Shown here: one piece after another, positions 8,809 to 17,350 of the stretch
Numbering within the stretch: position 1 is the first letter of the stretch
Layout of the letters: each line of letters starts with the position of its first letter
Assembly (NCBI GenBank): GCA_016839345.1
Contig: JAEOUL010000257.1
Location: 1-39,372 of the forward strand
Direction: 5' to 3'
DNA: 39,372 bases
DNA from: Candidatus Thorarchaeota archaeon
GTDB taxonomy: Archaea > Asgardarchaeota > Thorarchaeia > Thorarchaeales > Thorarchaeaceae
Translations under genes and position numbers: made by a program
The notes under the pieces: generated by a model
Seen by the model: only the letters and a program-made list of their open reading frames with translations
What the model was told of the DNA's origin: nothing
Database searches by the model: none

Positions 8809-8911
8809 TACTATGCACCACTGGAAGAGAGGATGATGTTGACAGAGAGTGGTTTTCAGAATTCACTATTAAGGGAATTTCCGGTGGGTCTGTAAAGAGT
8901 ATCTTCAATTA

Positions 8912-9409
8912 CTACTTTATTGAGTCTGTTTCTTCTTCTGCAGATTCTTCTTCAACGTCAACGATTTCGTCTTCAAGTTTAGATTTGGGAGTTGTCTGCT
9001 TCTTCTGCTGTTCTTCCAAGAAATCCTCAAGATTCTTGACTACAGGAATGTCAATTCTCTGAAGTGCTATTGAGAATCCATAGAAAAGCAGAAAGACTCC
9101 ACCAAACACAATCAGCATTGGACCTACAACCCAACCCACTAGCGGAACTGTGAGGATATAATAACCTGCAATTTGAATTATTCCGCCCAAAAGAAATCCT
9201 GGTAAAGCAGAATTTATTGGTCTACTCATAGCTGCCTGAGCTGTAGCTACCAGTGTTAGTGCAAATCCGGATACTGTGATAAGGGGTGAAACCAACCAGG
9301 CAAAGTATCCTATAAACCAAATTGCTGCTCCGACTAAGATTAACAAGAAATTCGGTGATGATGTAATCTGTTCAAATACTTCTAGTTGATCACTCAATGT
9401 CCTCACCAA
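8912..9409 (-). CDS. Small four-helix membrane protein with charged C-terminal tail
   Basis: A 165-residue protein not recognised as a named family. Seen: four hydrophobic segments at about residues 21-40, 42-60, 70-90 and 93-115, with short loops. A cytoplasmic-looking tail follows, with a lysine-rich stretch (EEQQKKQTTPKSK) and an acidic end (VEEESAEEETD). The start is uncertain: TTG at 9409 and the adjacent GTG have no clear ribosome binding site, while TTG at 9397 is preceded by GGTGAGG. It lies between the HD-like gene and the zinc-ribbon genes, all on the minus strand with gaps of 50 and 103 bases, so it may belong to one transcription unit. A role as membrane anchor for its soluble neighbours is conceivable but unsupported by motifs. 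Confidence 0.7.
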   Translation of the reverse strand: MVRTLSDQLEVFEQITSSPNFLLILVGAAIWFIGYFAWLVSPLITVSGFALTLVATAQAAMSRPINSALPGFLLGGIIQIAGYYILTVPLVGWVVGPMLIVFGGVFLLFYGFSIALQRIDIPVVKNLEDFLEEQQKKQTTPKSKLEDEIVDVEEESAEEETDSIK

Positions 9410-9459
9410 TATCGTAGCATGTCGAGGGGGAGATATTATGTATTGTGGAAGAGAAATAT

Positions 9460-10734
9460 CTACTGACTTCCAGGAGTATCAACACGCTCCAAGGCTGCAT
9501 CTGCTGATTTCTTTATTTTTGATCTATATCCTCGAGTAGTATAGACACGAACTGGTTTCAGAATTCTCGAAAAGCTCCGTGCCACAGGACTGACGTCTGT
9601 CAACTTCCAAAACTCATAACCCCCCGATCCACGTTCGAATAGAACCAGGTCTTCAAGATTGTAGCGCCCAGGATAATAGGTAACAGAAGCACGGTCTGGA
9701 AAATCAATGTAGACATTAGCAGGATCAATTCCAGCATCTTCAGCAATCTCTCTCTCAATTTCATACAATCCATCTGCTGTCGACAATTTGGCTAGAAAAA
9801 CCGGATCTGAAAGCGCTCGCGTACTGACTAGTTTTACCAGATTCCTCTTACTATAATCACTGAAGATACGATTTGCTGCACGCAACTCTTCTGTTTCATC
9901 AGGTCCTACATGCAGAAGACGATATAGAAAAGTCAGGTCGTCACAATGCAGAAATTTTTCAGAATCTTCGGTTGGCAAGGGAATCAGCTGTGAACCTGCT
10001 TCGTCGAGCACTCTTAGCAGCATGAGTTCTGCGGCTCTTACAGTCTTGTGGAAATATACTGCATCAAACATGTTGGCTGAAGCTGACAAGTATGACTCAA
10101 GAGTGAAAAGAGACCCACGTTCTACTGCAATCTTGTTCTTTGCGATTCGAGTTGATCCGAACAATCGTCTAAATTCAAGCTGTGCATATTCCACTCCAGC
10201 AAAGTACGAGTCTCGTTCTAAATCATCAATCAATTCGGGATTGATAGGACAATGAACCAAATCAAGCAATACGCCTTTGATAGGGATTCCTTTCTTAATC
10301 AGATCGATTACTTCTGATTTTGTGTAACCGTGGTTCTCAACCAAGTCTCCGACTTCGGATTGGTTGATGATTATCTCACTAATCTTTGCTCGATCAACTC
10401 CGCGAACAGAAAGATACTCTTCAGAAACATTAGCCCAAGGACCATTCGTTAGCATCAAGAGTAGAGATGCAAGTCGGCCTTTGAGCACCTCATCTATCTC
10501 ACCTCCCAAATATTCAAGCAAGAGCTCACTCATGTGCATAAATCCTAAAGTTCGACCCATGAGAGAGATAGCTGCTCCAGGATAGACCAAAGATATTCCA
10601 GCTGGACCTTGAATGTATCTCAGTCTTTGACTCAGACGTAGATCTATGATTTCCTTCTCCAAAGCTGTAAGGGATACGTACCCATGAATCGGATCCTTAA
10701 TCTTGAGAACAGAGGGCAAATCGGTTATTGGCAT
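9460..10734 (-). CDS. HD-domain phosphohydrolase homologue (COG1078/SAMHD1-like) lacking metal ligands
   Basis: A 424-residue soluble protein. Seen: the family's opening IKDPIHGYVSLTALEKEIID (residues 12-31), QRLRYI, YPGA, LGFMH and RDSYFAG, so the fold assignment is good. The catalytic positions are altered. The histidine of the usual TRFEH is Arg61, the HD pair of LLHDIGHGPFSH is Leu93-Met94, the two following histidines are Asn97 and Asn102, and the aspartate of the LDADR motif is Glu167. Known: active members are metal-dependent dNTP triphosphohydrolases or nucleases. Inference: this copy cannot build the normal metal centre and probably works as a binding or regulatory pseudoenzyme. It starts at ATG 10734, with a TATA element shared in opposite orientation with the M28 operon. 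Confidence 0.82.
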   Translation of the reverse strand: MPITDLPSVLKIKDPIHGYVSLTALEKEIIDLRLSQRLRYIQGPAGISLVYPGAAISLMGRTLGFMHMSELLLEYLGGEIDEVLKGRLASLLLMLTNGPWANVSEEYLSVRGVDRAKISEIIINQSEVGDLVENHGYTKSEVIDLIKKGIPIKGVLLDLVHCPINPELIDDLERDSYFAGVEYAQLEFRRLFGSTRIAKNKIAVERGSLFTLESYLSASANMFDAVYFHKTVRAAELMLLRVLDEAGSQLIPLPTEDSEKFLHCDDLTFLYRLLHVGPDETEELRAANRIFSDYSKRNLVKLVSTRALSDPVFLAKLSTADGLYEIEREIAEDAGIDPANVYIDFPDRASVTYYPGRYNLEDLVLFERGSGGYEFWKLTDVSPVARSFSRILKPVRVYTTRGYRSKIKKSADAALERVDTPGSQ

Positions 10735-10740
10735 AAGAGT

Positions 10741-10780
10741 TCAGCCTATAAAACGTCAAAGGAACCTTATAAAAAGGCTT
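10741..10780. promoter_or_regulatory. Bidirectional promoter between the HD-like gene and the M28 cluster
   Basis: CTTATAAAAAGG at 10766-10777 is a strong archaeal TATA-like sequence that reads well on both strands. On the plus strand it predicts a start near 10800, ahead of AGGAGG (10825-10830) and the ATG at 10841. On the minus strand (CCTTTTTATAAGG) it predicts a start near 10745, giving a leader of only about ten bases before the ATG at 10734. A second minus-strand candidate, GTTTTATAGG, lies at about 10745-10754. Confidence 0.55.
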
Positions 10781-10840
10781 CAAATACACCTTTTGCTCCA
10801 TAGGCAACCTTATTCAAGACCATTAGGAGGACGATAGTTC

Positions 10841-12688
10841 ATGAGCAAGTTGTGGTCTGTAACATTTATTGTACTCTTGCTTTTCCTTCCACTCTTCATC
10901 TCAAGTCCAACATTAGCGGAGAGTCCTATTGAGTTAGCAGACACAACACAGACCAGTATTGAGCGAATATATGGCGAGCTTATCGTTGAAGAAATCTATG
11001 ACCAAGTTTTTAGTTCAGATTATCGAGGAATTGTCCGAAAAGTAACTGAGAATGGGTCACGATATTTGGAAGGGGGATTTGAAACACAGCGTGAGGGCCC
11101 GAATATGTATTTGAGGCACTATTTACTGCAACAGATGGATGAGCTCTCTAATGGTCGATTGGAAATCGAATTGATTGGAGACTATTACAATGTTGTAGCA
11201 AAACTGTCGGGTTATTTACCAGGGGAACACCCAGCCTTTGTTATTTCAGCTCATTATGACTCACCAGATGAATGTCCTGGAGCAAACTGTGATGGTAGCG
11301 GCATTGCAGCCATGCTTATTTTAGTGGAAATAATGTCACAATATGAATGGCCTCTAGACATTTACTTCATGGCGTTCAATGGACTTCACCCAGCTAGTCC
11401 AGGATTGTTCATGGAGGGTAGTAAAGAAGTAGCTCAAGAGTTGAGGTATCGAGGTTTTCAAACTCTTGCTCTTTTCAACATTGATACTATTCTAGTCCCT
11501 CATTATTTGGTACCGTCCGACAGTCAAGTTCAGATGGGTTATGACATATATTCAACTTATACAGAAAGCCAGTATTGGGCTGAACTTACAAGAGTGATGA
11601 GCAACAATTATGGAATTAACGTCATACAACCGATTCCTTCAACAAGTTTTGTGATCTGGGAATATACTGACCATTATGCCTTCTATCAGAGAGAATTCTC
11701 AGGAGTTGTATGTGCACATGAATCGGGTTGGAGCATCGATGAATCGTATCACGCTGCATCAGATGTCTGGGACAATCCAACATTTAGATATGAGCTAGGA
11801 AAGGAAGTCACAGCAGCCATCGGATCAAGTATAGCATATACTATGAGTAGGACTTACGGGGAACCAACTCGAATCGAGTTATCATTCACGACCAGTGTCG
11901 AACACAGTGAAAGAGTCTACATTCCAATCACTACACCCACTCAGATTGAGGTTTCATGCCGCTGGTTCGGTGGTCCTGCAACATTTCAACTATTCAATCC
12001 AAACGGTCAGATTATTGATTCAGCAGTTTTTGATGATGCCTCTGCTTGGGAGCACACAACTTTGTTTGACATTGGAGTTTCAACCAAAGGATTGTATACA
12101 TTAACCTTGGAAAATACTGGACATGCATCTATCGGGTTTAGATTGAATATCTCCTATGACAGTGATATTGACAACAATGGAGTTCTAGATAGCCAAGAGT
12201 TTTGGATAGATTCATCCTATTTCTTATTAGACCAGGACTCAGATGGACTTTCAGCTGCTGAAGAATTGTTTCTGGGCACTGATGATACCAAAATAGATTC
12301 TGATGGCGATACGATGGATGACAAATTTGAAGTGGATAATGGATTAGACCCAACTGACCCTTCAGATGGAAATGATGACGCCGATGGAGATGGCTTGTCA
12401 AACGCTCAAGAGTACTCTGGGGGTCTTAACCTATACTCCTCAGACTCCGATTCAGATAGTATGCCAGATCTGTGGGAACTAGAGAATGGACTGGACCCAT
12501 TGTTTGACGACTCGATGCTTGATGCAGATGAAGATGGGAAGAGCAATCTTCAGGAATATCTCGAAGGAACAGATCCTCAGGTCATAGAGAATGAACCCAT
12601 TCCTCTTACACTATTAATCATAACCCCAGCAGCAGTATTAATTGCGTTTATAGTAGGGTTTCTTTACTACAAAAGAGAAACTTTCTGA
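10841..12688 (+). CDS. M28-like membrane-anchored surface protein 1, probably catalytically inactive
   Basis: A 615-residue exported protein. Seen: signal peptide (residues 1-27), M28 aminopeptidase-like domain (about 40-340), a beta-rich domain (about 345-430), TSP3-type calcium repeats rich in DxDxDG (about 435-580), and a C-terminal membrane helix followed by YKRETF. Compared with the known M28 zinc ligands of Aeromonas aminopeptidase, His138 and Asp140 (HYD), Asp215 (NID) and His304 are kept. The metal-bridging Asp is Cys150 (PGANCDGSG) and the Glu-Glu pair is Leu182-His183 (FMAFNGLHP). Cys145 and Cys150 could form a disulfide. Inference: it binds peptides or acts structurally rather than cleaving. 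AGGAGG ten bases before the ATG fixes the start. First gene of a three-paralogue operon. Confidence 0.85.
   Translation: MSKLWSVTFIVLLLFLPLFISSPTLAESPIELADTTQTSIERIYGELIVEEIYDQVFSSDYRGIVRKVTENGSRYLEGGFETQREGPNMYLRHYLLQQMDELSNGRLEIELIGDYYNVVAKLSGYLPGEHPAFVISAHYDSPDECPGANCDGSGIAAMLILVEIMSQYEWPLDIYFMAFNGLHPASPGLFMEGSKEVAQELRYRGFQTLALFNIDTILVPHYLVPSDSQVQMGYDIYSTYTESQYWAELTRVMSNNYGINVIQPIPSTSFVIWEYTDHYAFYQREFSGVVCAHESGWSIDESYHAASDVWDNPTFRYELGKEVTAAIGSSIAYTMSRTYGEPTRIELSFTTSVEHSERVYIPITTPTQIEVSCRWFGGPATFQLFNPNGQIIDSAVFDDASAWEHTTLFDIGVSTKGLYTLTLENTGHASIGFRLNISYDSDIDNNGVLDSQEFWIDSSYFLLDQDSDGLSAAEELFLGTDDTKIDSDGDTMDDKFEVDNGLDPTDPSDGNDDADGDGLSNAQEYSGGLNLYSSDSDSDSMPDLWELENGLDPLFDDSMLDADEDGKSNLQEYLEGTDPQVIENEPIPLTLLIITPAAVLIAFIVGFLYYKRETF
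12281..12378 (+). repeat. Near-identical tract shared with the next paralogue (copy 1 of 2)
   Basis: This 98-base stretch, encoding part of the TSP3-type repeats (KIDSDGDTMDDKFEVDNG), matches 14162-14259 with only two differences that I can count, both silent. The peptidase domains of the same two genes differ much more. This looks like recent gene conversion or partial duplication. Confidence 0.8.
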
Positions 12689-12697
12689 TGCTAAGCT

Positions 12698-14563
12698 GTG
12701 TGGTGGTTGAATCTTGTGAAACAACAGTGGTTTGCTGTACTTCTGACATTCTTTCTTATAATTCCGATAACTTTCAATACTTCTACCACTCCAGAGAGCA
12801 CGATTGTAGTTTCTGATACCAGAGAACCTGCTCTTCAGCGAATATATGACGAGATTGTAGCTTCGGAAATCTACGAAAACATAACATCATTAGAGCTGCG
12901 CAATATAGTTCGGAAATTCTCAGAAAATGGTTCACGATTCCTTCAGGATGCAATAGAAGTAGATATGGAAATACCAAACACATTCGCGAGATATTATATC
13001 ATTCAACAACTAATTGAACTATCAAATGGAAGAATAGAGATCGAAGTCTTTGGCGATTATAGGAATGTACTTGGAAAATTGCCAGGTTATTTACCTGGAG
13101 ATAGTCCCGTATTTATTGTATCAGCGCACTATGACACACCGGAAGGATGTCCAGGAGCAAACTGTGATGGTAGTGGCATAGCTGCCATGCTAACTCTAGC
13201 AAGAGTGATGTCGCAGTATGAATGGCCATTAGACATTTACTTCATGGCATTCAATGGACTATATCCTCATGGACGATGGTACAAGGATTATATGGAAGGT
13301 AGCACCGAAGTATCAAGTGAGCTTATGCGTCGTGAAATAGAAACTCTCGCTATGTTCAATATTGATACAGTTTTATTTCCCAATCCCACTGCACCAATTG
13401 ATAAACGTGTATGGATGGGATATGATCCTATAGGAGGATATGCTAAGGGTCGATACTGGGCAGAATTGACCCGAGCAATGAGCAATAACTACGGTCATAG
13501 TTCTATCGTTCCAGTTCCATCATATTCAGTCCCCATATGGGACCTGGGAGATCACTATCCCTTTATTCACAGAGGCTTTTCGGGAGTGGTTTGTGCATTT
13601 GAGTCGGGTAGCAGTATAGATGATGCATTTCAAAATGGCGATGATGTATATACACAACCGGGATACGATTATGGTCTATTAAGAGAAGTGACAGCCGCCA
13701 TTGGTTCGAGCATGTCGTATATCATGGGGAGGAGATACGGTGAACCTAGACAAATCGATTTTTCCCTCATTATTGGGAGTGAGGGCTCAGAAGAACTCTA
13801 CATTCCTATCACAACACCAACAAACATTGAAGTCACCTGTAGATGGTTTGGTGGTCCCGCCACCTTTCAGCTTTTAAATCCAAATAGTCAAATTATTGGA
13901 ACTATTGCGTTTGACTCTGCTTCAGCTTGGGAATACACTGATCTATTTGATATTCCAGTGTCTGACAAGGGTCTCTATACTCTAGTTCTGTCAAATCCAG
14001 GATATCGGCCAGTAGGATTTGAGCTCACTTATTGGTATGAAAGTGACATAGAATCAAATGGAATTCTGGATAGCCAAGAGTTCTGGATGGATTCATCCTA
14101 TTTCTCATTAGACCAAGACTTGGATGGTATCTCCGCGGCAAACGAGCTCTTCATAGGTACCGATGATACCAAAATAGATTCTGATGGCGATACGATGGAT
14201 GACAAATTCGAAGTGGATAATGGACTAGACCCAACTGACCCTTCAGATGGAAATGATGATGAAGATGGAGATGGCTTATCAAACGCGCAAGAATATTCCT
14301 TGGGTCTTGATATGTTCTCGGAAGATACAGATTCAGATAATATGCCAGATCTCTGGGAAGTGGAGAATGAATTGAATCCATTAGTCGATGACTCAATGCT
14401 TGATGCTGACGGAGATGGAAAGAGTAATCTTCAAGAGTATCTGGAGGAATCAGATCCTCAAAGAATAGAGAGTGAGCCGATACCAGTGTTCTGGTTCATT
14501 CTACCACTTGTAGTAATTGCGGTTATAGTAGGGTTTCTTTATCTCAGAAAGGAATATTTCTAA
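12698..14563 (+). CDS. M28-like membrane-anchored surface protein 2, most decayed active site
   Basis: Up to 621 residues, closely similar to the preceding gene and with the same layout: signal segment, M28-like domain, beta domain, TSP3-type calcium repeats and a C-terminal membrane helix. Seen: His144-Tyr-Asp146 is kept, but the bridging aspartate is Cys156 (CPGANCDGSG), the Glu-Glu pair is Leu188-Tyr189 (FMAFNGLYPH), and the late histidine position reads FQNGDD, so that zinc ligand is gone too. It has lost one more ligand than its upstream neighbour. The start is probably GTG at 12716 (VKQQWFAVLL), which has GGTGG well placed upstream, rather than GTG at 12698. It begins within 30 bases of the previous stop, so co-transcription is likely. 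Probably a non-catalytic surface protein. Confidence 0.83.
   Translation: MWWLNLVKQQWFAVLLTFFLIIPITFNTSTTPESTIVVSDTREPALQRIYDEIVASEIYENITSLELRNIVRKFSENGSRFLQDAIEVDMEIPNTFARYYIIQQLIELSNGRIEIEVFGDYRNVLGKLPGYLPGDSPVFIVSAHYDTPEGCPGANCDGSGIAAMLTLARVMSQYEWPLDIYFMAFNGLYPHGRWYKDYMEGSTEVSSELMRREIETLAMFNIDTVLFPNPTAPIDKRVWMGYDPIGGYAKGRYWAELTRAMSNNYGHSSIVPVPSYSVPIWDLGDHYPFIHRGFSGVVCAFESGSSIDDAFQNGDDVYTQPGYDYGLLREVTAAIGSSMSYIMGRRYGEPRQIDFSLIIGSEGSEELYIPITTPTNIEVTCRWFGGPATFQLLNPNSQIIGTIAFDSASAWEYTDLFDIPVSDKGLYTLVLSNPGYRPVGFELTYWYESDIESNGILDSQEFWMDSSYFSLDQDLDGISAANELFIGTDDTKIDSDGDTMDDKFEVDNGLDPTDPSDGNDDEDGDGLSNAQEYSLGLDMFSEDTDSDNMPDLWEVENELNPLVDDSMLDADGDGKSNLQEYLEESDPQRIESEPIPVFWFILPLVVIAVIVGFLYLRKEYF
14162..14259 (+). 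repeat. Near-identical tract shared with the previous paralogue (copy 2 of 2)
   Basis: This is the partner of 12281-12378, with two silent differences over 98 bases. The third paralogue, at 14586-16409, encodes the same kind of calcium repeats but does not share this tract, so the exchange involved only the first two genes. Confidence 0.8.
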
Positions 14564-14585
14564 TGTAGCTAACTGTGGTGTAACA

Positions 14586-16409
14586 ATGAAGAAGATTTTG
14601 GTGATTATCATCTGTATGTCGCTATTCGTGACCTCAGTAGAAGTCACCAATGCTCTAAGTATACAGGACGAGTTTGCAGCATTTGAGGGAGCAATAGAAC
14701 CTCTATCTCTGAACAGAATATATGGAAAGGATGTCTCAGAGGATATTTTCCATGATGTTTCTGAAGACTCCTTCAGGGATTTCATTATCAAGCTAACAGA
14801 GAATGGTTCAAGATGGATACTTGGTACAGATGGTAGAAGTGATGCGAATATAGAAGCTGAATCTTGGATTGCTCAAGAGCTTGTTAGAGTTTCAAACGGC
14901 AGAATCGAAGTTGAGATAATTGGAGATTATCATTCGGTAGTGGGTAGATTGCCGGGATATTTCCCCTACGATGCACCAGTGTTGCTTGTGGGCGGCCATT
15001 ATGATAGTGTAATAGATTCACCTGGTGCAAATGATGATGGAACTGGAGTTGCAACCATGCTTGAGCTAGCCAGAGTTCTCTCCCAGTATGAGTGGCCTCT
15101 TGATGTGTATTTTGGGGCATGGAACGCAGAAGAAATTGGATTACGCGGATCAGCGGAGGTTGCTCAGGAATTTCGAAAAAGGGGAATAGACATCCTTGTG
15201 CATTATAATATTGATATGCTCTTAGTGAGGAACCCGAATGTACCTGATTATCGTTCAGTCTTAATGGCTTATCCCGAATTAGGCTATCATGAGGGTCGGT
15301 ACTGGGCTGAACAGACAAAGATCATGAGTAAATTATATGGAGATGGTTTAATTTATCCTATCATATCAAGTGAATTCTCAGGCTGGACACGGTCAGATCA
15401 CAGTTCGTTCATAGATAAAGGATATACAAGCTCACTTTTTGCTCATGAAAGTGGATTTTCATTCGATACCGCATATCATTCAAATCAGGATAGATGGGAT
15501 AATTCGATGTACAACTATACAGTGGCCATTGAAGTTGTCAAAGCAATTGGCGCAAGCTTTGCATACACCATGAGCAGGGAATATCAGAAACTTGTCAAAG
15601 AAGAAGCCAAGTTTATTCTAAGATCTGAGGAGGAGCAAATCGTCTATGTTACCATTAGTACTCCAACATCCGTCAATATTTCTTGTCGCTGGTGGGGAGG
15701 AACTGCAGATTTCATTCTCCGAGATCCAAATAACCTTCTGATAGAAGCTTCCTACTACAATGAAAGCTCGGCTTGGACACCGTCCATAGTAATGAACCCA
15801 AGTGTGACGAAGTTAGGAGTATATACACTTAGCGTGTTCAATCCGGGATCTACAAAAACGGGATATGAATTGGTAATTGAACACGATTCAGATGTAGATG
15901 GCAATTCTGTACTTGATAGTCAAGAGTTTTGGTTTGATACAATCTATTTCACAATAGATTCAGATTCTGATTCCATTAGCGATGCGTATGAGATAATAAT
16001 CGGAACCTCAGTAGATTCGGCAGATACTGATTCGGACTCGATGATTGATTCATGGGAATTGGATAATGGTCTTAACCCTCTCGATGCCAGTGATGCGGAA
16101 TTGGATTATGACTCAGATGGCGTCTTGAACAAAGATGAATATCTATACGGTTGTAATCCGCATTCTCCTGATTCAGATCAAGATGAAATGCCAGATCTTT
16201 GGGAGATAGAGAACAATCTTGATCCAACATTGAATGATGCTTTGGAAGATCCTGATAATGATGCTGTAACCAATCTCATCGAATATCTAGAAGGAACCAA
16301 CCCACAATATGCAGAACTCCGGCTTGAAAGGCTCTTTATCCCAACTGTATTTCTTGGATTTGTAGCTGCGCTATCTATTGGTGTTTATGTAAAACGTAGT
16401 GGATTTTGA
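14586..16409 (+). CDS. M28-family zinc peptidase, membrane-anchored, with TSP3-type repeats (intact active site)
   Basis: A 607-residue exported protein and third of the tandem paralogues. Seen: signal peptide (residues 1-23); M28 domain with GGHYDS (His138, Asp140), PGANDDGTG (bridging Asp150), WNAEEIGLRGS (catalytic Glu182 and Glu183), HYNID (Asp210) and AYHSNQDRW (His298). Thus every ligand known from M28 aminopeptidases is present. A beta domain (about 340-430), calcium-type DxDxDS repeats (about 435-570) and a C-terminal membrane helix ending VKRSGF follow. Known: M28 enzymes use two zinc ions to remove N-terminal amino acids from peptides. Inference: it trims peptides outside the cell, with the two upstream relatives as binding partners or decoys. 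The start ATG has GGTG eight bases upstream; the gap to the previous gene is 22 bases. Confidence 0.88.
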   Translation: MKKILVIIICMSLFVTSVEVTNALSIQDEFAAFEGAIEPLSLNRIYGKDVSEDIFHDVSEDSFRDFIIKLTENGSRWILGTDGRSDANIEAESWIAQELVRVSNGRIEVEIIGDYHSVVGRLPGYFPYDAPVLLVGGHYDSVIDSPGANDDGTGVATMLELARVLSQYEWPLDVYFGAWNAEEIGLRGSAEVAQEFRKRGIDILVHYNIDMLLVRNPNVPDYRSVLMAYPELGYHEGRYWAEQTKIMSKLYGDGLIYPIISSEFSGWTRSDHSSFIDKGYTSSLFAHESGFSFDTAYHSNQDRWDNSMYNYTVAIEVVKAIGASFAYTMSREYQKLVKEEAKFILRSEEEQIVYVTISTPTSVNISCRWWGGTADFILRDPNNLLIEASYYNESSAWTPSIVMNPSVTKLGVYTLSVFNPGSTKTGYELVIEHDSDVDGNSVLDSQEFWFDTIYFTIDSDSDSISDAYEIIIGTSVDSADTDSDSMIDSWELDNGLNPLDASDAELDYDSDGVLNKDEYLYGCNPHSPDSDQDEMPDLWEIENNLDPTLNDALEDPDNDAVTNLIEYLEGTNPQYAELRLERLFIPTVFLGFVAALSIGVYVKRSGF

Positions 16410-16474
16410 AGAGTTGTCAGCCAAAGATTCAAATTCTCTGGACTAACGAGTTTCGTGGGACCGGTGAGTATTGA

Positions 16475-17350
16475 TTGTACATTCCAAGTAGGCGAGCACT
16501 CAGATTAGTAGAAATACAAGAGAGTGTTTTACCTGAGGACGATTGGCTTATTGGTGTATCAGACCTTGGATACTTCAAAGGCATTGGCTATTCAATGCCG
16601 GTGGCAGATGACCCAGATTCTCCAGAACTACTAAGCAACCTCTATGCTTTCTTACCTGGATTGTTCTATTGTTCAGCCCAACAGACATCTGTGGATGGTG
16701 TACTCATTGAGGTGAGTCATGAAGAAATTGCTGGTGTAATGCTTCCGAGTTTTCGACCAGAAGATGTCAGAACCTTTGATATTGGTAGAGGAATAACATT
16801 TGATGACAAAGGGAATATAATTCCCATTGAGATAACTCTTGAAACTCTTGGAAGTTTTGGAGTGGAGTCATTCCTCAAGGATTCAGGTTTGAAACATGAA
16901 ACCTTCAACTACAAGAGAGAGATTCAAATAGCTGCTGAACTAGCTGAGAGAATTCCACTCAATGAGCTTAAGAGAGCATATGTTTCCAGCTTATTCTTGC
17001 AAACAAGAATTACAAAACTTCTCGATGATATAGAGTTCTTCGGACTCAGTCCAAGAAGGAGAGTCTATGTAAGGAACGTCAAATATCCTTACGGCACTGT
17101 GGTTGATGTTAATTATCGCGGTCTTGAGGATGATATAGAGATAGACACTGGAACTGGCATAAAATGTCCTGATGATCTAGAGTTGGAGAAAGAGTTGAGT
17201 AGCCTCTCATTCTCAAAGCTTGTAGATTCGGGTGTTGAGATTGACGTGGAAAGAGCAATCTTAGACATGCTTCTTTACATCAGGTTTGAGTTTGAGGGAA
17301 GAGTGTCACGCAATGATGTGTTACGGTCGTTGTTTGGGGAGGGCTCCTGA
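16475..17350 (+). CDS. Unknown soluble protein, coupled to the next gene
   Basis: A 291-residue protein that I do not recognise. Seen: no signal peptide or membrane helix. The first half is mixed alpha/beta (WLIGVSDLGYFKGIGYSMPV, FDIGRGITFDDKGNIIPIEI). A basic stretch RRRVYVRNVKYPYG (about 199-212) precedes an acidic loop (GLEDDIEIDTG), and the C-terminus is helical. The TTG start is well supported by GGTGAG at 16463-16468, six bases upstream. Its stop overlaps the ATG of the next gene by one base (TGATG), so the two are translationally coupled and their products probably act together. It lies 65 bases after the M28 operon and may be read from the same promoter, but nothing in its sequence points to export. 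Confidence 0.72.
   Translation: MYIPSRRALRLVEIQESVLPEDDWLIGVSDLGYFKGIGYSMPVADDPDSPELLSNLYAFLPGLFYCSAQQTSVDGVLIEVSHEEIAGVMLPSFRPEDVRTFDIGRGITFDDKGNIIPIEITLETLGSFGVESFLKDSGLKHETFNYKREIQIAAELAERIPLNELKRAYVSSLFLQTRITKLLDDIEFFGLSPRRRVYVRNVKYPYGTVVDVNYRGLEDDIEIDTGTGIKCPDDLELEKELSSLSFSKLVDSGVEIDVERAILDMLLYIRFEFEGRVSRNDVLRSLFGEGS

Noticed and set aside
14884..15318. Open frame of 144 codons on the minus strand.
   Set aside because: It lies wholly inside the intact M28 peptidase gene on the plus strand, has a low-complexity His/Gln-rich translation, and shows no domain. It is a shadow frame.
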